NCBI RefSeq assembly: GCF_041051975.1
Contig: NZ_CP163435.1
Span: 9,949,982-10,013,981, forward strand
DNA from: Streptomyces sp. R21
GTDB taxonomy: Bacteria; Actinomycetota; Actinomycetes; Streptomycetales; Streptomycetaceae
DNA: 64,000 bases
Reading direction: 5' to 3'
The notes under the pieces were generated by a model. It was not told the DNA's origin, made no database searches, and saw only the letters and a list, made by a program, of their open reading frames with translations. The translations under genes and the position numbers were made by a program. Of the stretch, positions 8,072-15,943 are shown one piece after another (position 1 is the first letter of the stretch; every line of letters starts with the position of its first letter).

Positions 8072-8953
8072 TCATGATGCCACCGCAGGGTCGGGTGCCG
8101 GGTGCGGCACGGTGAGTGCGTCCAGCACCTGGTCGGCCCCGGCGGGGACGGACAGGGTCCGGCCGGTGAGGTCGGCGGGGGTTTCGGGGTGGGTGGGGTT
8201 GATGCGTACGAGACGCGCGTGGGGGATCTGACGGGTGAGATGTTCGCCCGGCCACCGGATGACGCCAGGGGTGTTGAATCCGGCGCCGAACTCGAGGATG
8301 AGCAGGCGGGCGTCGACCGCGGTTCCCAACCAGTCCTGGAGGCGGCGGCCTGCGGGAAGATAGGGGGCGTCGACGAACTCGGGGCCGATACGGACGTTGA
8401 TCTCGACCTCGCCGCCGCAGTTCGGGCAGCTGGGCAGGGGGCCGGTGACGGCGCCGGTGGCCGGGTCGTACGTGGCGAGGAGCTGGGTGACGAGGGGGCG
8501 GGTGTCCCAGGTGGCCGGGGTGCAGGGGGTGACGCACTGGTAGCGGCCGTAGTCGCCCTGCGGGGTGAAGACCCGGTCGGGGTCGAAGCCGTTACGGGCG
8601 AAGAGGGCGTCCACGTTGGACGTCATCACCCAGTGTTCCTTGTCGCCGGCGAGGGAACTCAGCCCCTGGTAGAGGGGGTTGGGGTCAGGGGAGAAGCGGA
8701 TGTCGTCGATGTGGACGGCCCAGTAGCCCCACCACAGCTCGGGCGGCAACGGTACGCCGACCATATAGCGGGAGCGCAGACCGAGGCGGTGCAGGGCGGG
8801 GAAGAGTTCCCGGAAGCGGTCCACGTCGCCGTAGTCGTATCCGGCGGCGGCGCTCAGTCCGGCGCCGGCGGTGATCAGGACCCGGTCGGCCTCGCCGAGC
8901 CAGGTGCGGAGCGTCCCGGCGGCGGCTTCCAGGTCGAAGGCGGACTCGTTCAT
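8072..8953 (-). CDS. Class M sirtuin (SirTM), predicted protein ADP-ribosyltransferase
   Basis: 293 residues from ATG 8953, overlapping the macrodomain stop as ATGA. The Rossmann NAD motif TAGAGLSAAAG is at 28-38 and TSNVD at 111-115. Where classical sirtuins have the catalytic His, this protein has Gln132 (TPQGDYG). Asn113 and Gln132 are 19 residues apart, the same spacing as the Asn118/Gln137 pair described for Streptococcus pyogenes SirTM. Four zinc-ligand cysteines are present (C140, C144, C176, C179), as is the SirTM-like EFGAGFNTPGVIRWP. Known SirTMs mono-ADP-ribosylate a lipoylated GcvH-like protein. No GcvH-L or LplA2 gene is in this window, so the target is unknown. Confidence 0.88.
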   Translation of the reverse strand: MNESAFDLEAAAGTLRTWLGEADRVLITAGAGLSAAAGYDYGDVDRFRELFPALHRLGLRSRYMVGVPLPPELWWGYWAVHIDDIRFSPDPNPLYQGLSSLAGDKEHWVMTSNVDALFARNGFDPDRVFTPQGDYGRYQCVTPCTPATWDTRPLVTQLLATYDPATGAVTGPLPSCPNCGGEVEINVRIGPEFVDAPYLPAGRRLQDWLGTAVDARLLILEFGAGFNTPGVIRWPGEHLTRQIPHARLVRINPTHPETPADLTGRTLSVPAGADQVLDALTVPHPAPDPAVAS

Positions 8954-9885
8954 CGGGGCTGGGTCCCTTCGATCAGTGCCTGGAGGTAGGCGGCGCGGTC
9001 GTCGTCCGCGTACACGTTGAAGATCACGCGGTCGAACCGTCCGGGGTGGCGGTCGAGCCACTCGGCCACCGTGTTCAGGGCGATGCGGGCGGCGGGCGCC
9101 TTGGGGTAGCCGAAGACGCCGGTGCTGATGCCGCAGAACGCGGCGCTGCGGATGTCGTTCACGTCGGCGGCGAGGTCGAGGCAGGAACGGTACGAGGCCG
9201 CCAGCGCCTCCTCGTGCTCCGGGAGCACCGGGCCGTCGACGATCGGGCCGACGGTGTGCAGGACGTAGCGGGCGGGCAGGTGGTGGCCGCGGGTGATCTT
9301 GGCGGTGCCGGTCGGCTCCGGGTGGCCCTGGAGGGACATGATCGTGTGGCAGTCGGCGCGCAGGCGGGGCCCTGCCACGGCGTGCAGCGCGTTGTCGATG
9401 CAGGGGTGCATCGGGGCGAAGCAGCCGAGCAGAGCGCTGTTGGCGGCGTTCACGACGGCGTCCGCGCCGAGGGCGGTGATGTCGCCCTGCCACAGCACCG
9501 TGCGGTCGGCGGCCCGGTACGCGGTGTGGGGAAGCGTGTCGCGGACGGTGGGCAGCGAGGCCGCGTCGGTGGTGTCGCGTGCCAGGCGTTCGCCGGCCAG
9601 GAGCGCGTCCAGCACGCGGGTGGCCTCGGTGGACAGCGGGCCCGGCTCCCGGACCGTCAGCACAGCCCGCAGGAGCCGCCGGGCGGCGGTGTCGTCGATC
9701 CCGTCCGCCGCGCCGGGGCGCAGCCCGGCCTTGGCCGCCTCCGGGTCGTCGGCCAGCAGGGCGAGCGCCTCGCGCACCAGGTCGGCGGCCCGGGCGTCCG
9801 GGTCGTGGCCGGCGTCGGGTACGGACGCCTCGTCCAGGGCGACGGCGGCCCTGTAGGCGTCGAGCGGCAGCGGGGTCGGGCACAC
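8950..9885 (-). CDS. Zinc-dependent macrodomain protein, partner of SirTM
   Basis: 311 residues from GTG 9885, chosen because GGAGG lies six bases upstream. A helical N-terminal region (~10-115) precedes a macrodomain: QGDIT (133-137), NAANS (146-150), the zinc-ligand pattern C155-x4-H160-x-C162 (GCFAPMHPCID) and the phosphate loop GISTGVFGYP (252-261). Macrodomains of this type hydrolyse ADP-ribose from proteins and are genetically linked to SirTM, reversing its mark. The four-base overlap with the sirtuin indicates translational coupling. The active-site motifs are all intact. Confidence 0.9.
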   Translation of the reverse strand: MCPTPLPLDAYRAAVALDEASVPDAGHDPDARAADLVREALALLADDPEAAKAGLRPGAADGIDDTAARRLLRAVLTVREPGPLSTEATRVLDALLAGERLARDTTDAASLPTVRDTLPHTAYRAADRTVLWQGDITALGADAVVNAANSALLGCFAPMHPCIDNALHAVAGPRLRADCHTIMSLQGHPEPTGTAKITRGHHLPARYVLHTVGPIVDGPVLPEHEEALAASYRSCLDLAADVNDIRSAAFCGISTGVFGYPKAPAARIALNTVAEWLDRHPGRFDRVIFNVYADDDRAAYLQALIEGTQPR

Positions 9886-9946
9886 GATGGTCCTCCGGGC
9901 GGTGAGCGGGTGACGGGTCGAAGGGGACGGGTGCGCCGAACGGCGT

Positions 9947-9987
9947 GCCGCCGTGCCCTCACTCCGGGTCGGTGATGGCACGGCGGC
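9947..9987. terminator. Stem-loop between MoaF-like and macrodomain genes
   Basis: GCCGCCGTGCC (9947-9957) and GGCACGGCGGC (9977-9987) form a perfect 11-bp stem around a 19-nt spacer. It sits between the stop of the MoaF-like gene (10001) and the macrodomain start (9885), suggesting that the macro-SirTM pair may be transcribed separately from the upstream genes. Confidence 0.6.
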
Positions 9988-10000
9988 GGGTGAGGGTCCC

Positions 10001-10324
10001 TCAGGCGGGTTCGAGGGTTCCGGTGTGCAGTTCGGCGACGCGGCCGTCGCCGGTCTCGTACGTCCAGAAGGCGTGGACCGTCAGGGCGTTGAGGTTCATG
10101 AGGTGGGTGACCGTCATGCCGGACGTCTCGGCCCAGCCGAGCATGAACAGACCGGGGGCCACCTCGGCGGTGTGCAGGGTGACCGTCTCCTCGGAGCCCT
10201 TGGTCGGGCCCTCGGTGGCCTCGTAGTGCAGGGTGGTGCCGTCGGCCGCGTAGGTGTTGCGGAAGACGACCCCGTTGTCGACGCGGAGGACGAAGGTCTT
10301 CCCGGCGTAGGTGAGCTCACTCAT
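10001..10324 (-). CDS. MoaF-like small beta-barrel protein
   Basis: 107 residues from ATG 10324 (MSELTYAGKTFVLRVDNGVV). The pattern of GLFMLGWAETSG..VTHLMNLNALTVHAFWTYE and a C-terminal HTGTLEP matches the MoaF-related calycin-like domain, a small barrel that often binds hydrophobic or redox ligands. It follows the tandem SnoaL gene by 32 bases in the same direction, so the DsbA-like, SnoaL and MoaF-like genes probably form one transcript. Enzymatic activity is unproven for the family. Confidence 0.65.
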   Translation of the reverse strand: MSELTYAGKTFVLRVDNGVVFRNTYAADGTTLHYEATEGPTKGSEETVTLHTAEVAPGLFMLGWAETSGMTVTHLMNLNALTVHAFWTYETGDGRVAELHTGTLEPA

Positions 10325-10356
10325 CGCGTTTCTTTCTTGGCCGGCGGTGTGCGGCT

Positions 10357-11118
10357 TTAGAACAGGCCGTTGCCGTGGGGCAGCTCGGCCGGGATCGGGG
10401 AGATGACGTCCCAGTGCTCGACGATCTTGCCGTTCTGGACGCGGAAGAGGTCGTAGTAGGCGACCGGGACGCCGAACTCGCCCTCGGACTGGAGCAGGAC
10501 GAACTCGCCCTCGGCGATGACCTTGTGGACGGTCTTGTAGACGAGGTTCTTGCCCTGCTCGGCCCACTTCGCGGCGGCGGCTCCGAAGCCGTCGAGGCCG
10601 TCGGCGGCCTCCGGGTTGTGCTGGTCGTACGTCTCGGTGGAGATGTAGTCGGTGAGCACCGAGTAGTCGGCGCCGACCAGGACCTTCTGCGCGAACTCGG
10701 CGACCAGGGCCCGGTTGGCCTCGGACTCCTCGGGGACGGTGACCTTGGTGGGGCCGTCGGTCTGCGAGCGCCCGGAGGCGGTGTCCTTGACCAGCGGGGT
10801 CAGGGCATCCCAGTGCTCGGCGAGCTTGCCGTCGGCGTCGACGCGGAAGATGTCGAAGGCGATCAGCGGGACGGGCCCGAAGCCGTGGTACGTGCCATGC
10901 AGGGCGACGATGCCGCCGTCGGCGATCACCCGGGCACCCTCGTAGCTGAAGCCCTCCGGCAGGCCGGCGACCAGCTGGCGCAGGGCCTCGGGGCCGTCGG
11001 CGGCCAGGGTGCTGTGCTGGGTGTAGTCGGCGGCGACCCAGCGGTCCACCGCGCTCGGGTCCTTCTGACCGAACAGTTCACCGGCGGCGGTCAGGACAGT
11101 GTTCTTGGCGTTGCTCAT
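10357..11118 (-). CDS. Tandem SnoaL/NTF2-like protein
   Basis: 253 residues containing two copies of an NTF2-like fold. Repeat 1 (~5-120) and repeat 2 (~130-245) share the landmarks 'Y.QH', 'L.EG/GE', 'AFDIFRVDADGKLAEHWDALTP' and 'YYDLFRVQNGKIVEHWDVISP'. Single-domain relatives are annotated as SnoaL-like polyketide cyclases or predicted aldol condensation enzymes. The internal duplication is unusual but both halves keep the DxFRxxxGKxxEHWD core. The stop of the upstream DsbA-like gene overlaps this ATG (ATGA). Confidence 0.75.
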   Translation of the reverse strand: MSNAKNTVLTAAGELFGQKDPSAVDRWVAADYTQHSTLAADGPEALRQLVAGLPEGFSYEGARVIADGGIVALHGTYHGFGPVPLIAFDIFRVDADGKLAEHWDALTPLVKDTASGRSQTDGPTKVTVPEESEANRALVAEFAQKVLVGADYSVLTDYISTETYDQHNPEAADGLDGFGAAAAKWAEQGKNLVYKTVHKVIAEGEFVLLQSEGEFGVPVAYYDLFRVQNGKIVEHWDVISPIPAELPHGNGLF

Positions 11119-11804
11119 GACGGTTCTCCTTGCAAGGGCAGGTCATGGAAGGGGACTTGGGGGACGGTCGCGGTCAGGCGCTGGTCGAGGGCGGAGGTCA
11201 GGGAAGCGGCGGTGGAGGCCGCGCCGCCCATCTGGTCGGCGCCGTGCGCGGTGTTCAGCAGCAGCGTCGGATACGAGAGAACCCGCAGGCGGCGCAGCGC
11301 GCGGAAGCCGGCGCGGGCCTTCACCCGGCCGGCCGGGGCGCTGAACGCTGCGGTCACGGCGTCCGCGTCCAGGCCGAGCCCGTCGGCTATGTCCCGGTAG
11401 ACCTCGGTGTCGGACAGGCTGCGGCCGTCGACGAACCACGCCCGCTGCATGGCCTCGACCGCGTCCAGGTCGCCGATGCCGGGCTGGTCGCGCAGCGCGG
11501 CCAGCCCGGCCGCCGCGGCGGCGGAGTCGAGCACGGTCGTGCCCCGCGAGACGGCGCGGTCGTAGCCGGCGCCGAACGTGACTCCGGTCAGTCGGGTGAC
11601 GTCGCCGCGCTCGGCCGACAGATGCGGATAGGCCGAGATCGGCAGCACCCTGGCCCCGGTGTAGAGGCCGGCGGAGACGACGCCGAGCCGGATGCGGTGA
11701 GCGTTGTCCTCGGCGAAGGCCCGCAGGGTGGGGCCGAAGCCGTAGCACCAGGCGCAGTACGCGTCGAAGGCGTACGTCAGGGAGGCCTGTTCCGCCGAAG
11801 GCAT
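11115..11804 (-). CDS. DsbA-family thioredoxin-fold protein
   Basis: 229 residues; an early CAWC (Cys17, Cys20) in DAYCAWCYGFGPTLRAF gives the DsbA/FrnE active site, followed by the long helical insertion and a C-terminal strand with a cis-Pro candidate (LSYPTLLLN). No signal peptide is seen, so it is probably a cytoplasmic dithiol oxidoreductase or isomerase. It is the first gene of the minus-strand run that continues through SnoaL and MoaF-like genes. It diverges from an AraC regulator, the likely controller. Confidence 0.8.
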   Translation of the reverse strand: MPSAEQASLTYAFDAYCAWCYGFGPTLRAFAEDNAHRIRLGVVSAGLYTGARVLPISAYPHLSAERGDVTRLTGVTFGAGYDRAVSRGTTVLDSAAAAAGLAALRDQPGIGDLDAVEAMQRAWFVDGRSLSDTEVYRDIADGLGLDADAVTAAFSAPAGRVKARAGFRALRRLRVLSYPTLLLNTAHGADQMGGAASTAASLTSALDQRLTATVPQVPFHDLPLQGEPS

Positions 11805-11924
11805 CGCACGCCTCCTCTCATACCGGTCTCTTAGTGATTTCCGACATCCAAAGACGTCGGTTGGTCTGACAGCTCCAAGTTAGAGTCGTTGAGCAGGCTG
11901 AATCGGATACGCTGGCGACTGGTG

Positions 11925-12821
11925 ATGGTCAAAAACCGACATGATGCCGCCCGCGGGGTCCCGGAGATCTCCTTCGCGGCGCCCGCCGGCACCCCCGCCG
12001 GCGTCGAAGTGCTGTCCCTCGCCGAGCTGCGCCACCGCGTACCGGTCGAGCGGCTCACGACTCCGCAGCGCCCGGACTTCCACCACCTGATCGCCCTCAC
12101 CGGCGGAACCCTGTGGCACACGGTCGACTTCACCGCCTACGCCCTCGAACCCGACTCATGGCTATGGGTCCGCCCCGGCCAGGTGCAGCAGTGGGGCGAC
12201 CTCACCCGCGCCGAGGGGACCCTGATCCTGTTCCGCCAGGACTTCCTCGACCCGGCCACCACCGCCGGCGCTCTCGTGGAGGACCCGCACGCGCCGGTCC
12301 TGCGCCGGGCCCTGCCCGAGGACGCCCAGAGCCTGCGCATGGCCGCCGACCATCTCGCCGCCGAGTTCCAGGCCCTCGGCCGCCTGCCGCTGGAGGTGCA
12401 CACCGCGGCCCTACGCCACCTGCTGGCCGTCCTCGTCCTGCGCCTGGCCCACCTCACCGCGCCGGCCGGCAGCCCGGCCCCCGAACCCGACGCCACCTAC
12501 CTGCGCTTCCGTGACGCGGTGGAAAGGGACTTCGCCCGCACCCGCCGGGTCGAGGACTACGCCGACACGATCGGCTATTCGGCTCGCACCCTCGCGCGCG
12601 CCACCCTCGCCGCGGCCGGCCTGGGCGCGAAGGAGTTCATCGACCGCCGGGTCGTCCTCGAAGCCAAGCGCCTCCTGGCCCACAGCGATCAGAGTGCCGC
12701 CCGCATCGCCGACCGCCTCGGCTTCTCCAGCGCCACCCACTTCAGCAAGTACTTCCACCAGCGCACCGGCCAGACCCCGATCACCTTCCGCGAAACGGTC
12801 CGCGGGCACATCCCGAGGTGA
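11925..12821 (+). CDS. AraC-family transcriptional regulator
   Basis: 298 residues from ATG 11925 (a TTG at 11889 is in frame but has no clear site). The N-terminus is a cupin-like sensor domain (FHHLIALTGGTLWHTVDF, SWLWVRPGQVQQW). The C-terminus carries two HTH motifs (YADTIGYSARTLARA and AARIADRLGFSSATHFSKYF) plus the closing QTPITFRE. It is divergent from the DsbA-SnoaL-MoaF genes across 120 bp containing a short CCGAC/GTCGG dyad. A paralogue with the same sensor signature lies at 37616-38548. Confidence 0.88.
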   Translation: MVKNRHDAARGVPEISFAAPAGTPAGVEVLSLAELRHRVPVERLTTPQRPDFHHLIALTGGTLWHTVDFTAYALEPDSWLWVRPGQVQQWGDLTRAEGTLILFRQDFLDPATTAGALVEDPHAPVLRRALPEDAQSLRMAADHLAAEFQALGRLPLEVHTAALRHLLAVLVLRLAHLTAPAGSPAPEPDATYLRFRDAVERDFARTRRVEDYADTIGYSARTLARATLAAAGLGAKEFIDRRVVLEAKRLLAHSDQSAARIADRLGFSSATHFSKYFHQRTGQTPITFRETVRGHIPR

Positions 12822-13675
12822 GGCATCTGTCCGGCCGCGCTCGCAGTTCTCGACGCCAATGCGCTGCTACCCACGCCTGCCGCTGCAAGAACGGATACCA
12901 GCACCACAGGGGACAGCGCCGGCCGGTACCGGCCGTGCCACCTTCCTCGTAGAGCCCGGTTCGGGCTCGTGGCCTCCGGGGCCGGAATGACTCGTTGCGC
13001 CCGTCCTTGAATGATCCGGGGGGTGCTGTCGCCGGTCCTGGCGGCACCGGATGGTCGCTGATGGAAGCGTGTCCGCCGACAGGCAGGGCTGCGTAATGTG
13101 GCTGTCGATCTCCGGCGCCCGGGCGGGCCACCGGTTGCGACTCCGGGGAGGGAAAGCCCGGTGACCAGCAACGACTTCACTTCGATCGATGTGTTCTGCG
13201 CCCTGGCGTGGGCAAGTCCACCCACCACGGCACGGCACGGATCTGCTGGCCGATTGCCGTACGACCTTCGACAAGCCGCCGCCCAATGGATGAAAGGGGT
13301 GGAGCGGGTGCGTACCCCCGCTTGTTGATCGACCAGGTGTCGAGGTGGCCCTGTTCCAGCGTTGGCCTCGCGGCCGTAGCGGGCTTCCACGCCAAGGGCG
13401 TTGAGGTCGGCCCGATTGCGCAGGGCCCTCGGTCGGGACTCCAGGCGCCGGGGAGGATCTCATTCGACGGGCGCGGGCGGTCGGAGGGGTGCGGCGGGTC
13501 CGTCGCCGATGAGGGTGATGGTGCCGGTCTGGCCCTCCCGGCGGAGGGTTCAAAACGCCGGGCACACTCACATCCCTCGCCGACCCGCCGCACACCGAAG
13601 AGCTGCAGCGCCGGCATCCGTTTCGGATCGCGGGTCATCGCACCCCTGCGCTGCGGCTCCGTCCTGCACGGGGAA
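12822..13675. other. No supported gene
   Basis: About 850 bp between the AraC gene and the convergent desaturase gene. Several frames are open on both strands, but none has a start site, codon pattern or motif I can defend. Scattered stretches look like worn coding sequence. It is probably decayed DNA. Confidence 0.4.
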
Positions 13676-14818
13676 TCAGGCGGCGACGAGCTCCTGCTCG
13701 CGGTCCGGCGTTTTGACCTTGGGCTTCTTGTTCGGCAGCGAGAGCCGGAAGACCTTGTGCCACGCGGAGAACACCTGCTTGGGCAGCGGGCCGGTGACGT
13801 ACTCCAGCTCGTACTTCTCGAACAGCGCGCGCACCTTCACCGCGACCTCGGCGTACCGGTTGCTCGGCAGGTCCGGGAACAGGTGGTGCTCGATCTGGTG
13901 CGACAGGTTGCCGGTCATGAAGTGCATGGCCTTGCTGCCGCTGATGTTCGCCGAGCCCATCATCTGGCGCAGGTACCACTGGCCGCGAGTCTCGCCCTTG
14001 ATCGACCGGCGCTCGAAGACCTGTACGCCCTCGGGGAAGTGCCCGCACATGATCACCGAGTGGGACCAGATGTTGCGGACAAGGTTCGCGGTGAACGTGG
14101 CGGCGAGCGTGGTGAGGAACGACGGGCCCGACAGCAGCGGGTGGATCACGTAGTCCTTGAGTACCTGCTTGCGGATCTTGCGGCCCACGGCCTTGGCCCG
14201 CGCGCGGAACTCCGGGTTCTTGCGGCGGCGCTTGTGCAGGTTCTTGCCGAGCTCAAGGTCGTACGCTGCGATGCCGTACTCGAAGAAGCAGGCGTTGAGG
14301 AAGTTCCACAGCGGCTGGCCGAGGTGGAACGGGTGCCACTTCTGGTCCTCGTCGACGCGCATGATGCCGTAGCCGAGGTCGTTGTCCTTGCCGATCACGT
14401 TGGTGTACGTGTGGTGCAGCTCGTTGTGCGAGTGCCTCCACTGCTCGGACGGCGAGACGTGATCCCACTCCCAGGTGGTGGAGTGAATCTTCGGGTCCCG
14501 CATCCAGTCCCACTGGCCGTGCAGGACGTTGTGGCCGATCTCCATGTTGTCCATGATCTTCGCCACGGACAGCCCGGCGGTGCCGAGCAGCCACGCGGGC
14601 GGGAAGATCGAGAACAGCAGCACGCCCCTGCTGACCAGCTCGAGCTTGCGCTGCGCCGAGATGACCTTACGGATGTAGGCGGCGTCTTTCTCGCCGCGGC
14701 CGGCGATCACCTCGTCGCGTATCGCGTCCAGCTCGCGGCCTAGCTCCTCGATCTGCTCCGCGGTCAGGTGGGCGGCGGGGTCGATGGCGGTCAAGATTCT
14801 CCTACCGTTCGATGTCAC
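13676..14818 (-). CDS. Membrane fatty-acid desaturase (acyl-CoA desaturase-like)
   Basis: 380 residues with all three histidine boxes of integral-membrane desaturases: HxxxH at 96-100 (GHNVLHGQ), HxxHH at 131-136 (HNELHH) and HxxHH at 307-312 (HQIEHH). Hydrophobic segments lie at ~65-85 and ~230-250. The layout matches mycobacterial DesA3-type stearoyl-CoA delta-9 desaturases. The gene overlaps the end of the reductase gene by 17 bases, so the reductase and desaturase are translated as a pair and would form a two-component desaturase at the inner membrane. Confidence 0.88.
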   Translation of the reverse strand: MTSNGRRILTAIDPAAHLTAEQIEELGRELDAIRDEVIAGRGEKDAAYIRKVISAQRKLELVSRGVLLFSIFPPAWLLGTAGLSVAKIMDNMEIGHNVLHGQWDWMRDPKIHSTTWEWDHVSPSEQWRHSHNELHHTYTNVIGKDNDLGYGIMRVDEDQKWHPFHLGQPLWNFLNACFFEYGIAAYDLELGKNLHKRRRKNPEFRARAKAVGRKIRKQVLKDYVIHPLLSGPSFLTTLAATFTANLVRNIWSHSVIMCGHFPEGVQVFERRSIKGETRGQWYLRQMMGSANISGSKAMHFMTGNLSHQIEHHLFPDLPSNRYAEVAVKVRALFEKYELEYVTGPLPKQVFSAWHKVFRLSLPNKKPKVKTPDREQELVAA

Positions 14819-15857
14819 AGGGGCCCGCAGCGGCGGACACGCAGGTCTGGATGAGGACGCCCGGCTCGGCCGCGGTGATCTCGCCGGTGCGCAGGTCGCG
14901 GACGGCGCCCGCCTTGAGCGGCGTGACGCAGCCGAAGCAGATGCCCATGCGGCACCCGGAGGGCATGAGCACGCCGGCCTCCTCGCCGATGTCCAGCAAC
15001 GGCGTGGCGCCGTCCGCGTCGACGGTCTTGCCGGTGGCGCTGAACGTGACCTCGCCGCCGTCGCCGGCGACGACGATGCTGGGGCGGAAGCGTTCGGTGT
15101 GCAGGCGCTCCTGGACGCCGTGATCGGCCCAGTGCTTTTCGGCGGCGTCGAGCAGGCCCGCGGGCCCGCAAGCCCAGGTCTCGCGCTCGGCCCAGTCGGG
15201 CACGAGTTCGTCGAGACGGGCGATGTCGAGCATGCCGTCCGTGTCGGTGTGGACCTCGGTGAGCCGCAGCTTTTTGTCCGCGACCAGGTCGTGCAGTTCG
15301 TTGCGGAAGATCACGTCTTGCGGCTGTGGCGCGCAGTGGACCATGACGACGTCGTCGAACTCGATGTCGCGCAGCATGCCCATCACGGGCGTGATGCCGC
15401 TGCCGGCCGTCAGGTAGAGCACCTTGGCGGGCTTGGCCTGCGGCAGCACGAAGTCACCGGTCGGCTGGTTGAGCTGGATCAGCATGCCCGGTTTCGCCCT
15501 GCGGACCAGGTGGTTGCTGACCTTGCCGTCCGGGATCGCTTTCACGGTGATCGTGACGCGGCCGTCCTGGCGGTTTGTCGGCGAGGTGATGGAATAGGCA
15601 CGCCACAGACGCACCCCGTCGACGTCGACCCCGATCCGCACGTACTGACCGGCTGTGTGACCGCGCCAGCCCCGTCCCGGCCTGATCACGATAGTCGCGG
15701 CGTCACCCGTCTCGGGGTGCACGGCCTCGATGCGCCCACGCAGGTCAGCGCCCGCACGCAGCGGGCTGACCAGGTCGAGGTAGTCCGACGGCAGCAGCGG
15801 CGTCGTGACCATCTCCAGCAGTTTCCACGCCCTGCTGCGGAGGGCTGCACTCGTCAT
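14802..15857 (-). CDS. Ferredoxin reductase-type electron donor for the desaturase
   Basis: 351 residues from ATG 15857. Order of domains: FAD-binding barrel (RxYSIT-like RAYSITSP), NAD(P)-binding domain (GSGITPVMGM, ACGPAGLLD) and a C-terminal plant-type [2Fe-2S] ferredoxin domain with CRMGICFGC and a later Cys. This is the Rv3230c type of oxidoreductase that feeds electrons from NADPH to DesA3-like desaturases in mycobacteria. The overlap with the desaturase start supports a dedicated pairing. Confidence 0.88.
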   Translation of the reverse strand: MTSAALRSRAWKLLEMVTTPLLPSDYLDLVSPLRAGADLRGRIEAVHPETGDAATIVIRPGRGWRGHTAGQYVRIGVDVDGVRLWRAYSITSPTNRQDGRVTITVKAIPDGKVSNHLVRRAKPGMLIQLNQPTGDFVLPQAKPAKVLYLTAGSGITPVMGMLRDIEFDDVVMVHCAPQPQDVIFRNELHDLVADKKLRLTEVHTDTDGMLDIARLDELVPDWAERETWACGPAGLLDAAEKHWADHGVQERLHTERFRPSIVVAGDGGEVTFSATGKTVDADGATPLLDIGEEAGVLMPSGCRMGICFGCVTPLKAGAVRDLRTGEITAAEPGVLIQTCVSAAAGPCDIER

Positions 15858-15923
15858 GACTCCAGCCTGCTGCGCCTCAAGGCGTAAAGTCTTGACCGCA
15901 GGACGTAAATCTGATCGGCTAAA

Positions 15924-15940
15924 TTGTTCGCAGGGAACAA
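15924..15940. promoter_or_regulatory. Palindromic operator between reductase and PucR gene
   Basis: TTGTTC-N5-GAACAA is a perfect 17-bp inverted repeat ending three bases before the GTG of the PucR-type gene. Two direct CGTAAA elements lie further towards the reductase (~15882 and 15904). The position suits autorepression and control of the divergent desaturase operon. Confidence 0.65.
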
Positions 15941-15943
15941 AAC

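Noticed and set aside
12689..13390. Minus-strand frame of 233 codons overlapping the AraC 3' end
   Set aside because: No recognisable domain, overlaps a solid gene, and shows abrupt changes of composition typical of chance open frames.
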